10,778 bases of DNA from an uncultured Lachnospiraceae bacterium. Lineage in GTDB: Bacteria; Bacillota; Clostridia; Lachnospirales; Lachnospiraceae. Where the stretch lies: assembly GCA_947565255.1 (NCBI GenBank), contig CANOFI010000058.1, positions 1-10,778 on the forward strand. Direction: 5' to 3'. Of this stretch, positions 1 through 7,262 are shown in pieces. The position numbers were made by a program, and so were the translations under genes. The notes under the pieces are model-generated. The model was not told the DNA's origin and made no database searches. It was given only the letters and a program-made list of their open reading frames with translations. Position 1 is the stretch's first letter. Every line of letters starts with the position of its first letter.

Positions 1-31
1 TTATGGCAACCCCACAAAATATACCAAATGT

Positions 32-78
32 CAAAATATGGGTGGTAACAGTCCGGTGCGGCATATTTTGGCGTTTTT
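32..78 (+). promoter_or_regulatory. Inverted repeat in the 5' leader of the cohesin gene
   Basis: CAAAATATG at 32-40 is perfectly complementary to CATATTTTG at 62-70, with a 21-nt GC-richer loop, and a run of five T begins at 74. The 8-mer CAAAATAT also occurs at 15-22 in direct orientation, giving three copies within 60 nt. The element could be a protein operator or an RNA leader hairpin. The stem is mostly A-T, so it is a weak terminator candidate. I do not recognise a riboswitch family. The upstream gene and probably the promoter lie outside the window. Confidence 0.35.
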
Positions 79-112
79 AATAAAGAATACAATAAAACGA
101 GGAGGTATGACG

Positions 113-949
113 ATGGAAGCAAAGAAAACAAGCAGTATCAGAAAAAAACTGACGGCGTTCTGTATGTTATGTATACTTTTTATAGTATGCATCGGAACAC
201 TGACGGTTTATGCGCAGGGTGGGGCAAAGCTCACAGCCTCTGCAGGGACGGCGCAGCAGGGGAAAACAGTGGCAGTCACATTTACTCTGGAGGGAAATCC
301 CGGAATATGGGGATTGAAGTTCAGGGTTGGTTATGACCACTCCGCGCTGAAACTCACATCTGTGACAAACGGAACCATATTTTCCGACGGGGATGTCACC
401 CTGCCGGAAACTCTTGACAAAGAACAATTTGTGTACCTGGCCAGCGCCAATAAGTTAGAGAATACTTCGGCCAATGGAACGATGGTAATCATGAACTTTA
501 CGGTGGTGGACAGTGCGCAGATGCAAGCGTATCCAATTACATTGGAAGTGATACAGGCAATCAACGTGGATGGAGACGAGATTGCCATGGCTGTAGAAAA
601 CGGCAGTGTTACAGTAAAAGCGATTGAACCGGATAACACCCCGGCGCCTCCGGCAGACAATACCCCGGTTCCTCCGGCCAATAACACTCCGGTGCTTCCT
701 CCGGCCGATAATACGCAGGGACTTCCTTCGGCCGGTTATTCACAGCAGACAATGCAATCATCAGGCGGACAGACAGAGAATGAAGCCGCACAGCGAAAGA
801 AAACGGATGATAAGAAGAAAAAGCAGTCTCCAAGAACCGGTGACAGCAGCACTCCGGCGGTATGGATTATCTGTACACTGGCCGGCGGCAGTGCATTTTC
901 GATTGTCTGCACGGACAGGAGAAGAAAGAATACAAAAGCCGACAGATAG
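113..949 (+). CDS. Wall-anchored single-cohesin surface protein
   Basis: Predicted secreted protein of 278 aa that acts as a cell-surface socket for a dockerin protein. Residues 1-34 form a signal peptide: basic start, Cys-rich hydrophobic core, probable cleavage after VYA at 32-34. Residues 40-170 match a cohesin domain: a beta-rich fold with GIWGLKFRVGYD near 64-75, the NGTMVIMNFTV strand near 121-131 and a closing VENGSVTVK strand. Residues 173-206 are a Pro-rich linker of four units, followed by a Lys-rich patch (228-237). The C-terminus has SPRTGD (239-244), a short hydrophobic segment (248-266) and a basic tail, the layout of a sortase signal with Ser in place of Leu. I chose the start at 113, not the upstream in-frame ATGs at 38 or 107, because GAGGAGG at 99-105 lies 7 nt from it. 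The partner gene follows after 15 nt. No sortase gene is present in the window. Confidence 0.82.
   Translation: MEAKKTSSIRKKLTAFCMLCILFIVCIGTLTVYAQGGAKLTASAGTAQQGKTVAVTFTLEGNPGIWGLKFRVGYDHSALKLTSVTNGTIFSDGDVTLPETLDKEQFVYLASANKLENTSANGTMVIMNFTVVDSAQMQAYPITLEVIQAINVDGDEIAMAVENGSVTVKAIEPDNTPAPPADNTPVPPANNTPVLPPADNTQGLPSAGYSQQTMQSSGGQTENEAAQRKKTDDKKKKQSPRTGDSSTPAVWIICTLAGGSAFSIVCTDRRRKNTKADR
629..730 (+). repeat. Pro-rich PADNTPxPP-type linker repeats
   Basis: Four tandem units of about 8-9 residues (PDNTPAPP, ADNTPVPP, ANNTPVLPP, ADNTQGLPS) lie between the cohesin domain and the wall-sorting tail. Such linkers usually hold a binding domain away from the peptidoglycan. The units are diverged at the DNA level, with the last one most degenerate, so recent slippage is not obvious. 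Confidence 0.8.
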
Positions 950-964
950 AGAGGAGGTATGAAA

Positions 965-3900
965 ATGAAAAAAAAGCTGAGAAAATTTATTAGCGCCGGG
1001 CTTGCAGCCGCACTGGCATTAACGGCAATACCGCTGAATTCTTCGGCAAAGACAAGCGGCAATATATACGGAGACGCCAACGGAGACAATGTGGTTGATT
1101 TAAAAGACGTACTTGCAGTTAAATGTTATATAGCAGAAAAAGAACCATCCGGTTTTCATTTTGTCAATGCAGATGTCAATGTCGATTCGGCGGTAGACTT
1201 AAAAGATTTGCTGATGCTGAAAAAACATCTGGCAGAGTGGGATATCCATTTAGGACCGGAACTTTTAACTGTCAGCTTCTACGACGGCGAAGATTTGATT
1301 GACAGTTTTCCGGCAGAAAAAGGCCGTCCGCTTGGTGAGGTTCCGTCTGTGGAAAAATCCTCTAAAGCAAATGCGGTTCTGCTCGGATATTATACGGACA
1401 AAGATTGCACGCAGCCGTTTTATGCAGACAATCCCGTTACGCAGAATTTAAATGTCTATGCAAAATACCAGAAAATGGGCAGTACGGAGGAATTGAACCT
1501 GACCTCATTTGCCCAGATGGACCAGTCGCCTGATTTATCCTTTGAGATACAGCGGGTATCGGGCAGCGTCCAGGCGATGGATGCGGCAGCCCTGACGGTG
1601 AAAGACGGCTCGGATCCCGTGGAGTTGGAGATTGTCGATGCGGATGGCGACGGCATCTATACGGTAAGCGCGGTCGGCGGTTTTTTGAAGGGATGCTCTT
1701 ATGAACTGGACCTTGCGGACGGATGGGTATTTAAAGATAAGGAAGAAACCATCCGCACGGCTGCTTTTTCCATCGCCATGGAAGAGGTAGAAAACCTGCA
1801 GATGAGCGACGATATCGTTTACATACAGGATACGGATTCCATAGATTATACCGTGGATGGAACGGTATATGAAGAACTTGAGTCCGATACTGTCACAGAA
1901 AATGGCGGTTCGTTTGAATATGAGGCATCAAAAGACTTAGAAGCGGATGACATCCTCTGTATCTATGTGGGGAAAAATCCCATGGAGAGGGATGCCGATA
2001 ACGGCAGTGAGCTTCTGGACCCCGCTGTATACGTGAAGGTTACAGCAGTAGACGGCAGCCAGGTATCGTTTGCGCCGTTGGATTCGGAGGATCAGACAAA
2101 GCTCTTTAACATTCCGGATAACTTCCCGATTCGGGTGGAGACACTGTCGGCAAATGATACGGGAACGGTGAATATCAGCGGACTCGACCAGGAAATGTAC
2201 GCCACCATGATGGGCGAGACGGATGGAACGTATGAAAATGTCCTTGAAAAAATAGAAGTCGGCGATTTTGTGACCCTCTATACATCCAAAGAGGAGATCG
2301 CCCAGTCGGAAGACAATCTGTATTTTGCCGAGGTGACCGGATACAATCGGGAAACGGGCGAGATTACGTATAAAAAGACGCAGCAGCAGGCAATTCTTGA
2401 CAGCATGGACCTCTATTCCAAAATTCATGTGTCGGGAGAAGACCTGATTACGGAGGAAGAAAAAGAGCAGTTAGAAAAGGCTCTGCTTGCGCAGGTACAG
2501 CAGAGTAACTTTGGAGAAGAGGCCGCCTATCTGCTCAGCGATATGGTGACGAAGACGGACGGTTTCCGGGAAAATATGACCGTCAAAGAGTTTCTGCTCT
2601 CGGACGAAAACGGCAATCCTTTGTCTGATGAGGAAATCCAGCTCTTAAACCTCGGCGGAAGTTTCGAGCTCACCGACGATATCAAACTGTCCGTGGAACT
2701 GATTACCAGCGGCGACCAGCTTCACTTCGGCGACGGCGTGCAGCTTGCAATTAAGGTGGAAGCCGGGTTTGAAGTCGAGGCGGCAGAAGGTAAAGTTGCA
2801 ATTGACCTCTCAGCTACATTTGTGGAGGAAGTGGCGCTGAACCCTTCCGTGCGCGGCAGCCTTGTAAAGAAGAAAATACTGGGCATTCCGGTGCCGATCG
2901 GGGTAGAAGTCAGCGCGGCCATCGATATTAAGAATTATACCGCATTTTCCTTTGCGGCAGAGATTTATACAGTTGCAGAAGAGGAAAAGGGCACCTGGGA
3001 AAAGATAAAGAACATCTGTGACGATCCAACCGAGGTCTTAGGCCTGCCGGGCATTCCGGACGGCATGAAAGACGGCCTTAAAACCGTCGGGGATGTGATG
3101 GGCAAAATCAAAGAGATTGAGGCTAAGATTGATAAGGCCACAGATACAGCGGAACAGATTCAGGGATACAAAGAGGATTTGGATGCCCTCTGGGGCGTGG
3201 TGGAGCAGACCGGCCTGACGACGGAGGAAGACTGGAGACAGATGGGCGAAGCGCTTGGGAAGACAAATGTCGCTTCGGATTTGCTGGAAATGATGGATTT
3301 GACCACCGATACCGAGATTTCCACCGAATATCTCGAATCTATGCAGGCGCTGATGGATAAATACACAGAAACGCTGGAGAAGGAAACCGACTGGATTCAG
3401 CTTGTCAATGAAGAAATTACGTCTGCAGAAATTTGCTATATGGGTATTGCCATCGGCGTGGAGGCCAATTTTATTATCCGTGCGGATATGAGCATTGCCA
3501 TCGGCTCCAATCTGGAATACGAAGTGGGCAAACGCTATAACTTCTGGTTTAAGATCGGATTATTTAAGCCGACTGCCGGAAGCTCGACGATGGATTTAAT
3601 CGATGAAAAATTTGCATTCCAGTTCTATGTCATGGGCAAGCTTGGTTTAAAATGCGGCGTGAGGGCGAAGCTGTATGTCGGCATCGGAAGCGGTAAACTT
3701 GCTTCGGTCGGGATTACGGCAGAGCTTGGGCCTTACATTAAGCTGTATGGGTTCTTTGTCTATGAATATACGAAATACCGCCCTGCCAACACGCAGAATT
3801 GGACTTCTAAAGAACGGATGGCGGGGGCCCTCTATCTGGAATTCGGGCTGTATTTTATGCTTGGCTTCGAGGCCAGCGCACTCGGTGATTTGTTTGAATA

Positions 3901-6900
3901 CAGTTATGATTTCCTCGACGAGGAGGTTCCGCTGCTCACGGCCGGGGAAGCCCGCTACTATTACGGGAATGCCTATGAGCCGCAGGAGGAGGAATCGGTC
4001 ATTGTCCGCGATGAGGACGGCAACAGCTCAAACGGCATAACGATGGTTGTGCCCGACAGTGTCCTTGCCCTCTCCTATGTGGATTTGGATACCGGTTTTC
4101 AGGGCAGCGAGGCAGTGGACTATTCGCGCTATCATTACACGGTGTCAAACCCGAACTTTACTGTCGATGCGCAGACTGGCGTCATCAGCGTGAATGTGCC
4201 GGAGAATACGCGGTATATGGAATGTGACCTGACCATTACCTATCTTTACAGTAAAATGGCATTTTCACAGTACGACATGACGGTTACGGTTCCGCTTGTG
4301 TGGACTAACCTCTCGACCGAGGAGCTGAGTGAATTTTATACGGCTTCCGTGCGGGTGGGAAATGATACGGACGGTTATAAGACAGTCTGGAGGAAACGTC
4401 TTCTTAAGAATCAGGAATATGACCTGCCGACGGATGAAGAAATAAAGGAAATGATTGGCTGGAATGATGCAAAATACAGCGGAGGGCAGGGTTACGGCAC
4501 ACAGCCGACCATGGGTCTGACGCTTATCCAGGATATGGTTTACAATTACAATGTAGACTACAAGACGTATTCCGTTACGGTAGACGGCATTCAGAATGCC
4601 GACGGTACGACGGCAAGCAAGACATTTACGGCGAAATACGGCGAGAATTTTGATTTCTCCGAACTGGAGGAGAGCGGAACCGAGATTGCCGGCAAGACCT
4701 ATACGAAATTTGCCGGGGTAACGACGGATGCGACCATTGAAACGGGCGGCCAGACGCAGGTGATTGATTTGAAACAGCGGATTGGCGGTAAGATGGCACA
4801 GGCGCTTGACAGCGGCATACAGGCAACGGCAGAGTATGTGGATGACAGTGTTACGGCAACGTTTGAATTTACGGGAATTACCCATGCTTCTGTGGAGCAG
4901 AAGCTCCGCAGGGGAAGCACGCCGTCTTTGGATGAGATTGGTGAAATCGTAGCGTACAGTGACCCGAAACTGGATATTGTGGATATTACGCCTCTGTTCG
5001 GCAGAATCAAGGCTTCCACGGTATATCAGGTAATTTGCAGGGAACTGACCGGACCGAAGGCGACCGTTGCATTCCATGAAAACGGCGGCAGCGATGTGCC
5101 TGATATTACAAAGGCCGTGGGCGGATATTTAGGTGCCCTTCCAAAGCCGGACAAAACAGGGTATTCGTTCGGCGGCTGGTATACGGACGACGGCACATTC
5201 CAGAACCCCTATGAGGAGCGGAAGATGGCCGAGGGCGGCGCCGACCTCTATGCAAAATGGACGGCCAACCAATATACGCTTACGTTCCATGAAAACGGCG
5301 GTAATGAGCTGGCAGAGCAGGAGAAGACAAAGACGGTAACGTATGACGGATCTTATGGCACACTGCCCGCGCCGACCAAAAACGGCTATGCTTTTATCGG
5401 CTGGTATACGGCGGCCGAGGGCGGAACGCAGATTACGGCGGACACAAGGGTTGCCGAAGCTTCAAACCAGACGTTATATGCGCACTGGAGGCAGTTAAAG
5501 GCCATTTCTTCAGGCGTGTTTGATTTTGGCGAGGCCGAGGGCGGAACCTATCAGAAAGGGACGACCCACGAGGTGCTTTACACCTTTGATGCCGGGGAAG
5601 AAAGCTTTAAAAAAGACAGCTTTACATTTAAGTATATGCGTCAGGGCAATTCCGAATATGAAGCGGGGCTTCCCGTTAACGCGGGCACGTACAATGTGAC
5701 CATTTCGCGTCCGGCGGACAATATGTATGACAAGTTTGAATATACGTATACGGCGGTTATTACCATTGATAAAGCAGTCAGGACGATGGGCGCTGTGCAG
5801 GTAGAAGCAGTCGATAAAGGCTATACATTTATGAGTCTGAAGATGATTGGAGATGGAGGAATTGACGATTTAAGCAGCGAGGCGTCATTTACTTACCAGG
5901 CAAGGGATACTTCTGGAAAAATTGTGAACACAAGTGCGGACCGCGACAGCTATATACACGAGCTTGTGCCGGATACCACATATAAAATTACTGTGAAGGT
6001 GGCCAATGACCCGAATTATCTGGATGCGGAATCAACACAGGGCGTAGAGGTTTCCACACTGGAGGCGCCGAAAGATTCCTGGACGGCCAAAGGAAATTAT
6101 GACACGAGCTGGTATGACAGCAATCCGTCGGCGGATACGTTCCGCATAGGCAGTGCGCAGCAGCTTGCGGGACTGTCGGCACTGGTGAGCAGCGGCAAAA
6201 ATTTTGCGGGTAAGACGGTTCAACTGACAAAGGACGTGGACTTAAGAGGACATAGCTGGTATCCGATTGGAGATAATACGAAGTTCCAAGGAAAATTTGA
6301 CGGACAGAACCATAAGATTACCGGCATATACCTTTACGGCGGCAACAGCATAGGGTTGTTCGGGGTGATCGGAAACGGGGCCTGGGTACAAAATGTCCTT
6401 GTTGACCATTCTTACATCAGAGGGAATACGTATGTAGGAGGAATTGTCGGATATGCGCAGGATCAGGCTGTGATTGATAATTGCGTAAACTATGCGCGGG
6501 TGCTTGCAACGGGCGACGACTCCAGTGTCGGCGGCGTCCTTGGCTTTTGCGCGTCGGCCTCGACAAGTACAGTCAATTGTGTGAATTACGGTTCGGTTGC
6601 AGGCTGGGGAAATCACACCGGCGGTGTTGTAGGATATCTTCACAGCGGCGCACTCTGCAACAGTGCAAATTACGGCAGGGTGGATGGCGTCAGTGCAGTT
6701 GGCGGTATTGTCGGCCAGATTTACCGGGCGAAAGGAATGATGTACAATAACTTTACTGTAGGTCCGGTAAGGGCTTCTGGAAAGTATGTCGGTGCGGTTG
6801 TCGGCAGAATTCATGAAAATGACGGCAGATCCGGGCAGTGCTATTATTTACAGGGCTCTGCGCTATGCAACGGCAGCGGCCGAAATGCGGTAGGTACGGA

Positions 6901-7138
6901 AAAAAGCTCGCTTGCCGACGGTGCGAAAGGCTTTGAGAACGCTTATTTTACTTCCCCGACTTCGCGTTTGAGCAGGGAATGTGAGAGCGGTGCAAAAAAT
7001 GACAACCTGATGGGTGCATTAAACAGATGGGTAAAACGGTGTAACAAACAGGATACAGAAAAAGCCTTTACCTATGCGGACTGGATTGCAGACGGACCGG
7101 GCGGTTATCCGATTCCGAAGGGTTCTCCCGCAAGATAG
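965..7138 (+). CDS. Giant dockerin-bearing surface protein with InlB and GLUG repeats
   Basis: Secreted protein of 2057 aa, probably an adhesin or carbohydrate/host-contact protein held on the wall by the neighbouring cohesin protein. Order of parts: signal peptide 1-28 (cleavage near SSA/KT); dockerin 33-92; diverged InlB B-type repeat 101-169; unassigned beta-rich region to about 560, with a DADGDGIY loop coded near 1636; alternating hydrophobic beta segments about 567-670 and 821-936, separated by a long charged helical or coiled-coil stretch about 675-820; Ig/cadherin-like region coded about 3970-4320; two InlB B-type repeats 1364-1510; a possible MBG-like module 1513-1604; an FN3-like module about 1606-1698; GLUG solenoid 1823-1948 inside a C-terminal domain from about 1705. 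No LPxTG-like tail or C-terminal membrane segment exists. No catalytic motif was recognised. The start at 965 is preferred over 959 because GGAGG at 953-957 is 7 nt from 965 and only 1 nt from 959. The gene is probably co-transcribed with the cohesin gene. Confidence 0.85.
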   Translation: MKKKLRKFISAGLAAALALTAIPLNSSAKTSGNIYGDANGDNVVDLKDVLAVKCYIAEKEPSGFHFVNADVNVDSAVDLKDLLMLKKHLAEWDIHLGPELLTVSFYDGEDLIDSFPAEKGRPLGEVPSVEKSSKANAVLLGYYTDKDCTQPFYADNPVTQNLNVYAKYQKMGSTEELNLTSFAQMDQSPDLSFEIQRVSGSVQAMDAAALTVKDGSDPVELEIVDADGDGIYTVSAVGGFLKGCSYELDLADGWVFKDKEETIRTAAFSIAMEEVENLQMSDDIVYIQDTDSIDYTVDGTVYEELESDTVTENGGSFEYEASKDLEADDILCIYVGKNPMERDADNGSELLDPAVYVKVTAVDGSQVSFAPLDSEDQTKLFNIPDNFPIRVETLSANDTGTVNISGLDQEMYATMMGETDGTYENVLEKIEVGDFVTLYTSKEEIAQSEDNLYFAEVTGYNRETGEITYKKTQQQAILDSMDLYSKIHVSGEDLITEEEKEQLEKALLAQVQQSNFGEEAAYLLSDMVTKTDGFRENMTVKEFLLSDENGNPLSDEEIQLLNLGGSFELTDDIKLSVELITSGDQLHFGDGVQLAIKVEAGFEVEAAEGKVAIDLSATFVEEVALNPSVRGSLVKKKILGIPVPIGVEVSAAIDIKNYTAFSFAAEIYTVAEEEKGTWEKIKNICDDPTEVLGLPGIPDGMKDGLKTVGDVMGKIKEIEAKIDKATDTAEQIQGYKEDLDALWGVVEQTGLTTEEDWRQMGEALGKTNVASDLLEMMDLTTDTEISTEYLESMQALMDKYTETLEKETDWIQLVNEEITSAEICYMGIAIGVEANFIIRADMSIAIGSNLEYEVGKRYNFWFKIGLFKPTAGSSTMDLIDEKFAFQFYVMGKLGLKCGVRAKLYVGIGSGKLASVGITAELGPYIKLYGFFVYEYTKYRPANTQNWTSKERMAGALYLEFGLYFMLGFEASALGDLFEYSYDFLDEEVPLLTAGEARYYYGNAYEPQEEESVIVRDEDGNSSNGITMVVPDSVLALSYVDLDTGFQGSEAVDYSRYHYTVSNPNFTVDAQTGVISVNVPENTRYMECDLTITYLYSKMAFSQYDMTVTVPLVWTNLSTEELSEFYTASVRVGNDTDGYKTVWRKRLLKNQEYDLPTDEEIKEMIGWNDAKYSGGQGYGTQPTMGLTLIQDMVYNYNVDYKTYSVTVDGIQNADGTTASKTFTAKYGENFDFSELEESGTEIAGKTYTKFAGVTTDATIETGGQTQVIDLKQRIGGKMAQALDSGIQATAEYVDDSVTATFEFTGITHASVEQKLRRGSTPSLDEIGEIVAYSDPKLDIVDITPLFGRIKASTVYQVICRELTGPKATVAFHENGGSDVPDITKAVGGYLGALPKPDKTGYSFGGWYTDDGTFQNPYEERKMAEGGADLYAKWTANQYTLTFHENGGNELAEQEKTKTVTYDGSYGTLPAPTKNGYAFIGWYTAAEGGTQITADTRVAEASNQTLYAHWRQLKAISSGVFDFGEAEGGTYQKGTTHEVLYTFDAGEESFKKDSFTFKYMRQGNSEYEAGLPVNAGTYNVTISRPADNMYDKFEYTYTAVITIDKAVRTMGAVQVEAVDKGYTFMSLKMIGDGGIDDLSSEASFTYQARDTSGKIVNTSADRDSYIHELVPDTTYKITVKVANDPNYLDAESTQGVEVSTLEAPKDSWTAKGNYDTSWYDSNPSADTFRIGSAQQLAGLSALVSSGKNFAGKTVQLTKDVDLRGHSWYPIGDNTKFQGKFDGQNHKITGIYLYGGNSIGLFGVIGNGAWVQNVLVDHSYIRGNTYVGGIVGYAQDQAVIDNCVNYARVLATGDDSSVGGVLGFCASASTSTVNCVNYGSVAGWGNHTGGVVGYLHSGALCNSANYGRVDGVSAVGGIVGQIYRAKGMMYNNFTVGPVRASGKYVGAVVGRIHENDGRSGQCYYLQGSALCNGSGRNAVGTEKSSLADGAKGFENAYFTSPTSRLSRECESGAKNDNLMGALNRWVKRCNKQDTEKAFTYADWIADGPGGYPIPKGSPAR
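1061..1240 (+). other. N-terminal type I-like dockerin domain (coding segment)
   Basis: Two EF-hand-like calcium loops are visible in the giant protein. Loop 1 has D37, N39, D41, D45 and D48; loop 2 has D70, N72, D74, D78 and D81. These fit the dockerin pattern of acidic or Asn residues at positions 1, 3, 5, 9 and 12. Both loops have the same Leu-Lys pair at positions 10-11 (DLKD), the positions known in clostridial dockerins to contact cohesin. The repeat is therefore symmetric, which in known dockerins permits binding in two orientations. Dockerins are more often C-terminal; here the domain follows the signal peptide directly. Confidence 0.85.
5054..5494 (+). repeat. Two tandem InlB B-type (Listeria-Bacteroides) repeats
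   Basis: Two units of about 70-75 residues are coded at 5054-5266 and 5270-5494. Each opens with a VAFHENGG or LTFHENGG strand, carries a GALPKP or GTLPAP turn, then GYSFGGWYT or GYAFIGWYT, and ends in LYAKW or LYAHW. This is the InlB B-repeat/Flg_new signature found in many Firmicute surface proteins. A 17-nt stretch is identical in both units (5072-5088 and 5285-5301), showing origin by duplication. A more diverged copy lies near the N-terminus (1265-1471). Confidence 0.88.
6431..6808 (+). repeat. GLUG-motif beta-solenoid repeats
   Basis: Five repeats start at residues 1823, 1854, 1884, 1911 and 1941 of the giant protein, with cores YVGGIVG, SVGGVLG, HTGGVVG, AVGGIVG and YVGAVVG. Spacing is 27-31 residues. 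Between cores is a recurrent Cys/Asn-rich strand (DNCVNYA, VNCVNYG, CNSANYG). This matches the GLUG motif of bacterial surface proteins and predicts a right-handed beta-helix. The upstream segment with DVDLRGHSWYPIG and FDGQNHKITGIYL is the usual lead-in of this family. Confidence 0.82.
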
Positions 7139-7191
7139 GGAATCCGTGGGTTTTGTCAGGATTGGGTGTATTTCTGTAGTGTGAAAAAGTG

Positions 7192-7230
7192 ACAGTACGG
7201 TTGGGAGCCGAAGGCTTCCGGCCGTACTGT
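7192..7230 (+). promoter_or_regulatory. Strong 18-bp intergenic RNA hairpin
   Basis: Bases 7192-7209 pair without a bulge with 7213-7230 around a GAA triloop. The outer nine pairs (ACAGTACGG with CCGTACTGT) are perfect. The inner nine include three G-U pairs (7201/7221, 7202/7220, 7205/7217). These pair only in plus-strand RNA, so the structure is directional. No T-run follows (GCATTTGTGC), so it is not a canonical intrinsic terminator. It sits between the giant surface gene and the protease gene and could be a processing, mRNA-stability or attenuation element. Confidence 0.6.
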
Positions 7231-7262
7231 GCATTTGTGCATGTATGGGTTGTGAAAGGATT

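Noticed and set aside
88..93. TACAAT as a -10 box for the cohesin operon
   Set aside because: A start about 7 nt downstream would fall at the ribosome binding site, and no -35 box lies at the right distance.
38..112. Upstream in-frame start extending the cohesin protein by 25 residues
   Set aside because: No ribosome binding site precedes 38, and the extension would place residues before a normal signal peptide; the strong site at 99-105 points to 113.
1..112. Riboswitch upstream of the surface operon
   Set aside because: I compared it by eye with the c-di-GMP, TPP, cobalamin and guanidine motifs and saw no match; only the simple inverted repeat is supported.
4265..5077. Minus-strand open frame (270 aa) inside the giant surface gene
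   Set aside because: It is antisense to continuous domain-bearing coding sequence, has no plausible start signal and no recognisable domain.
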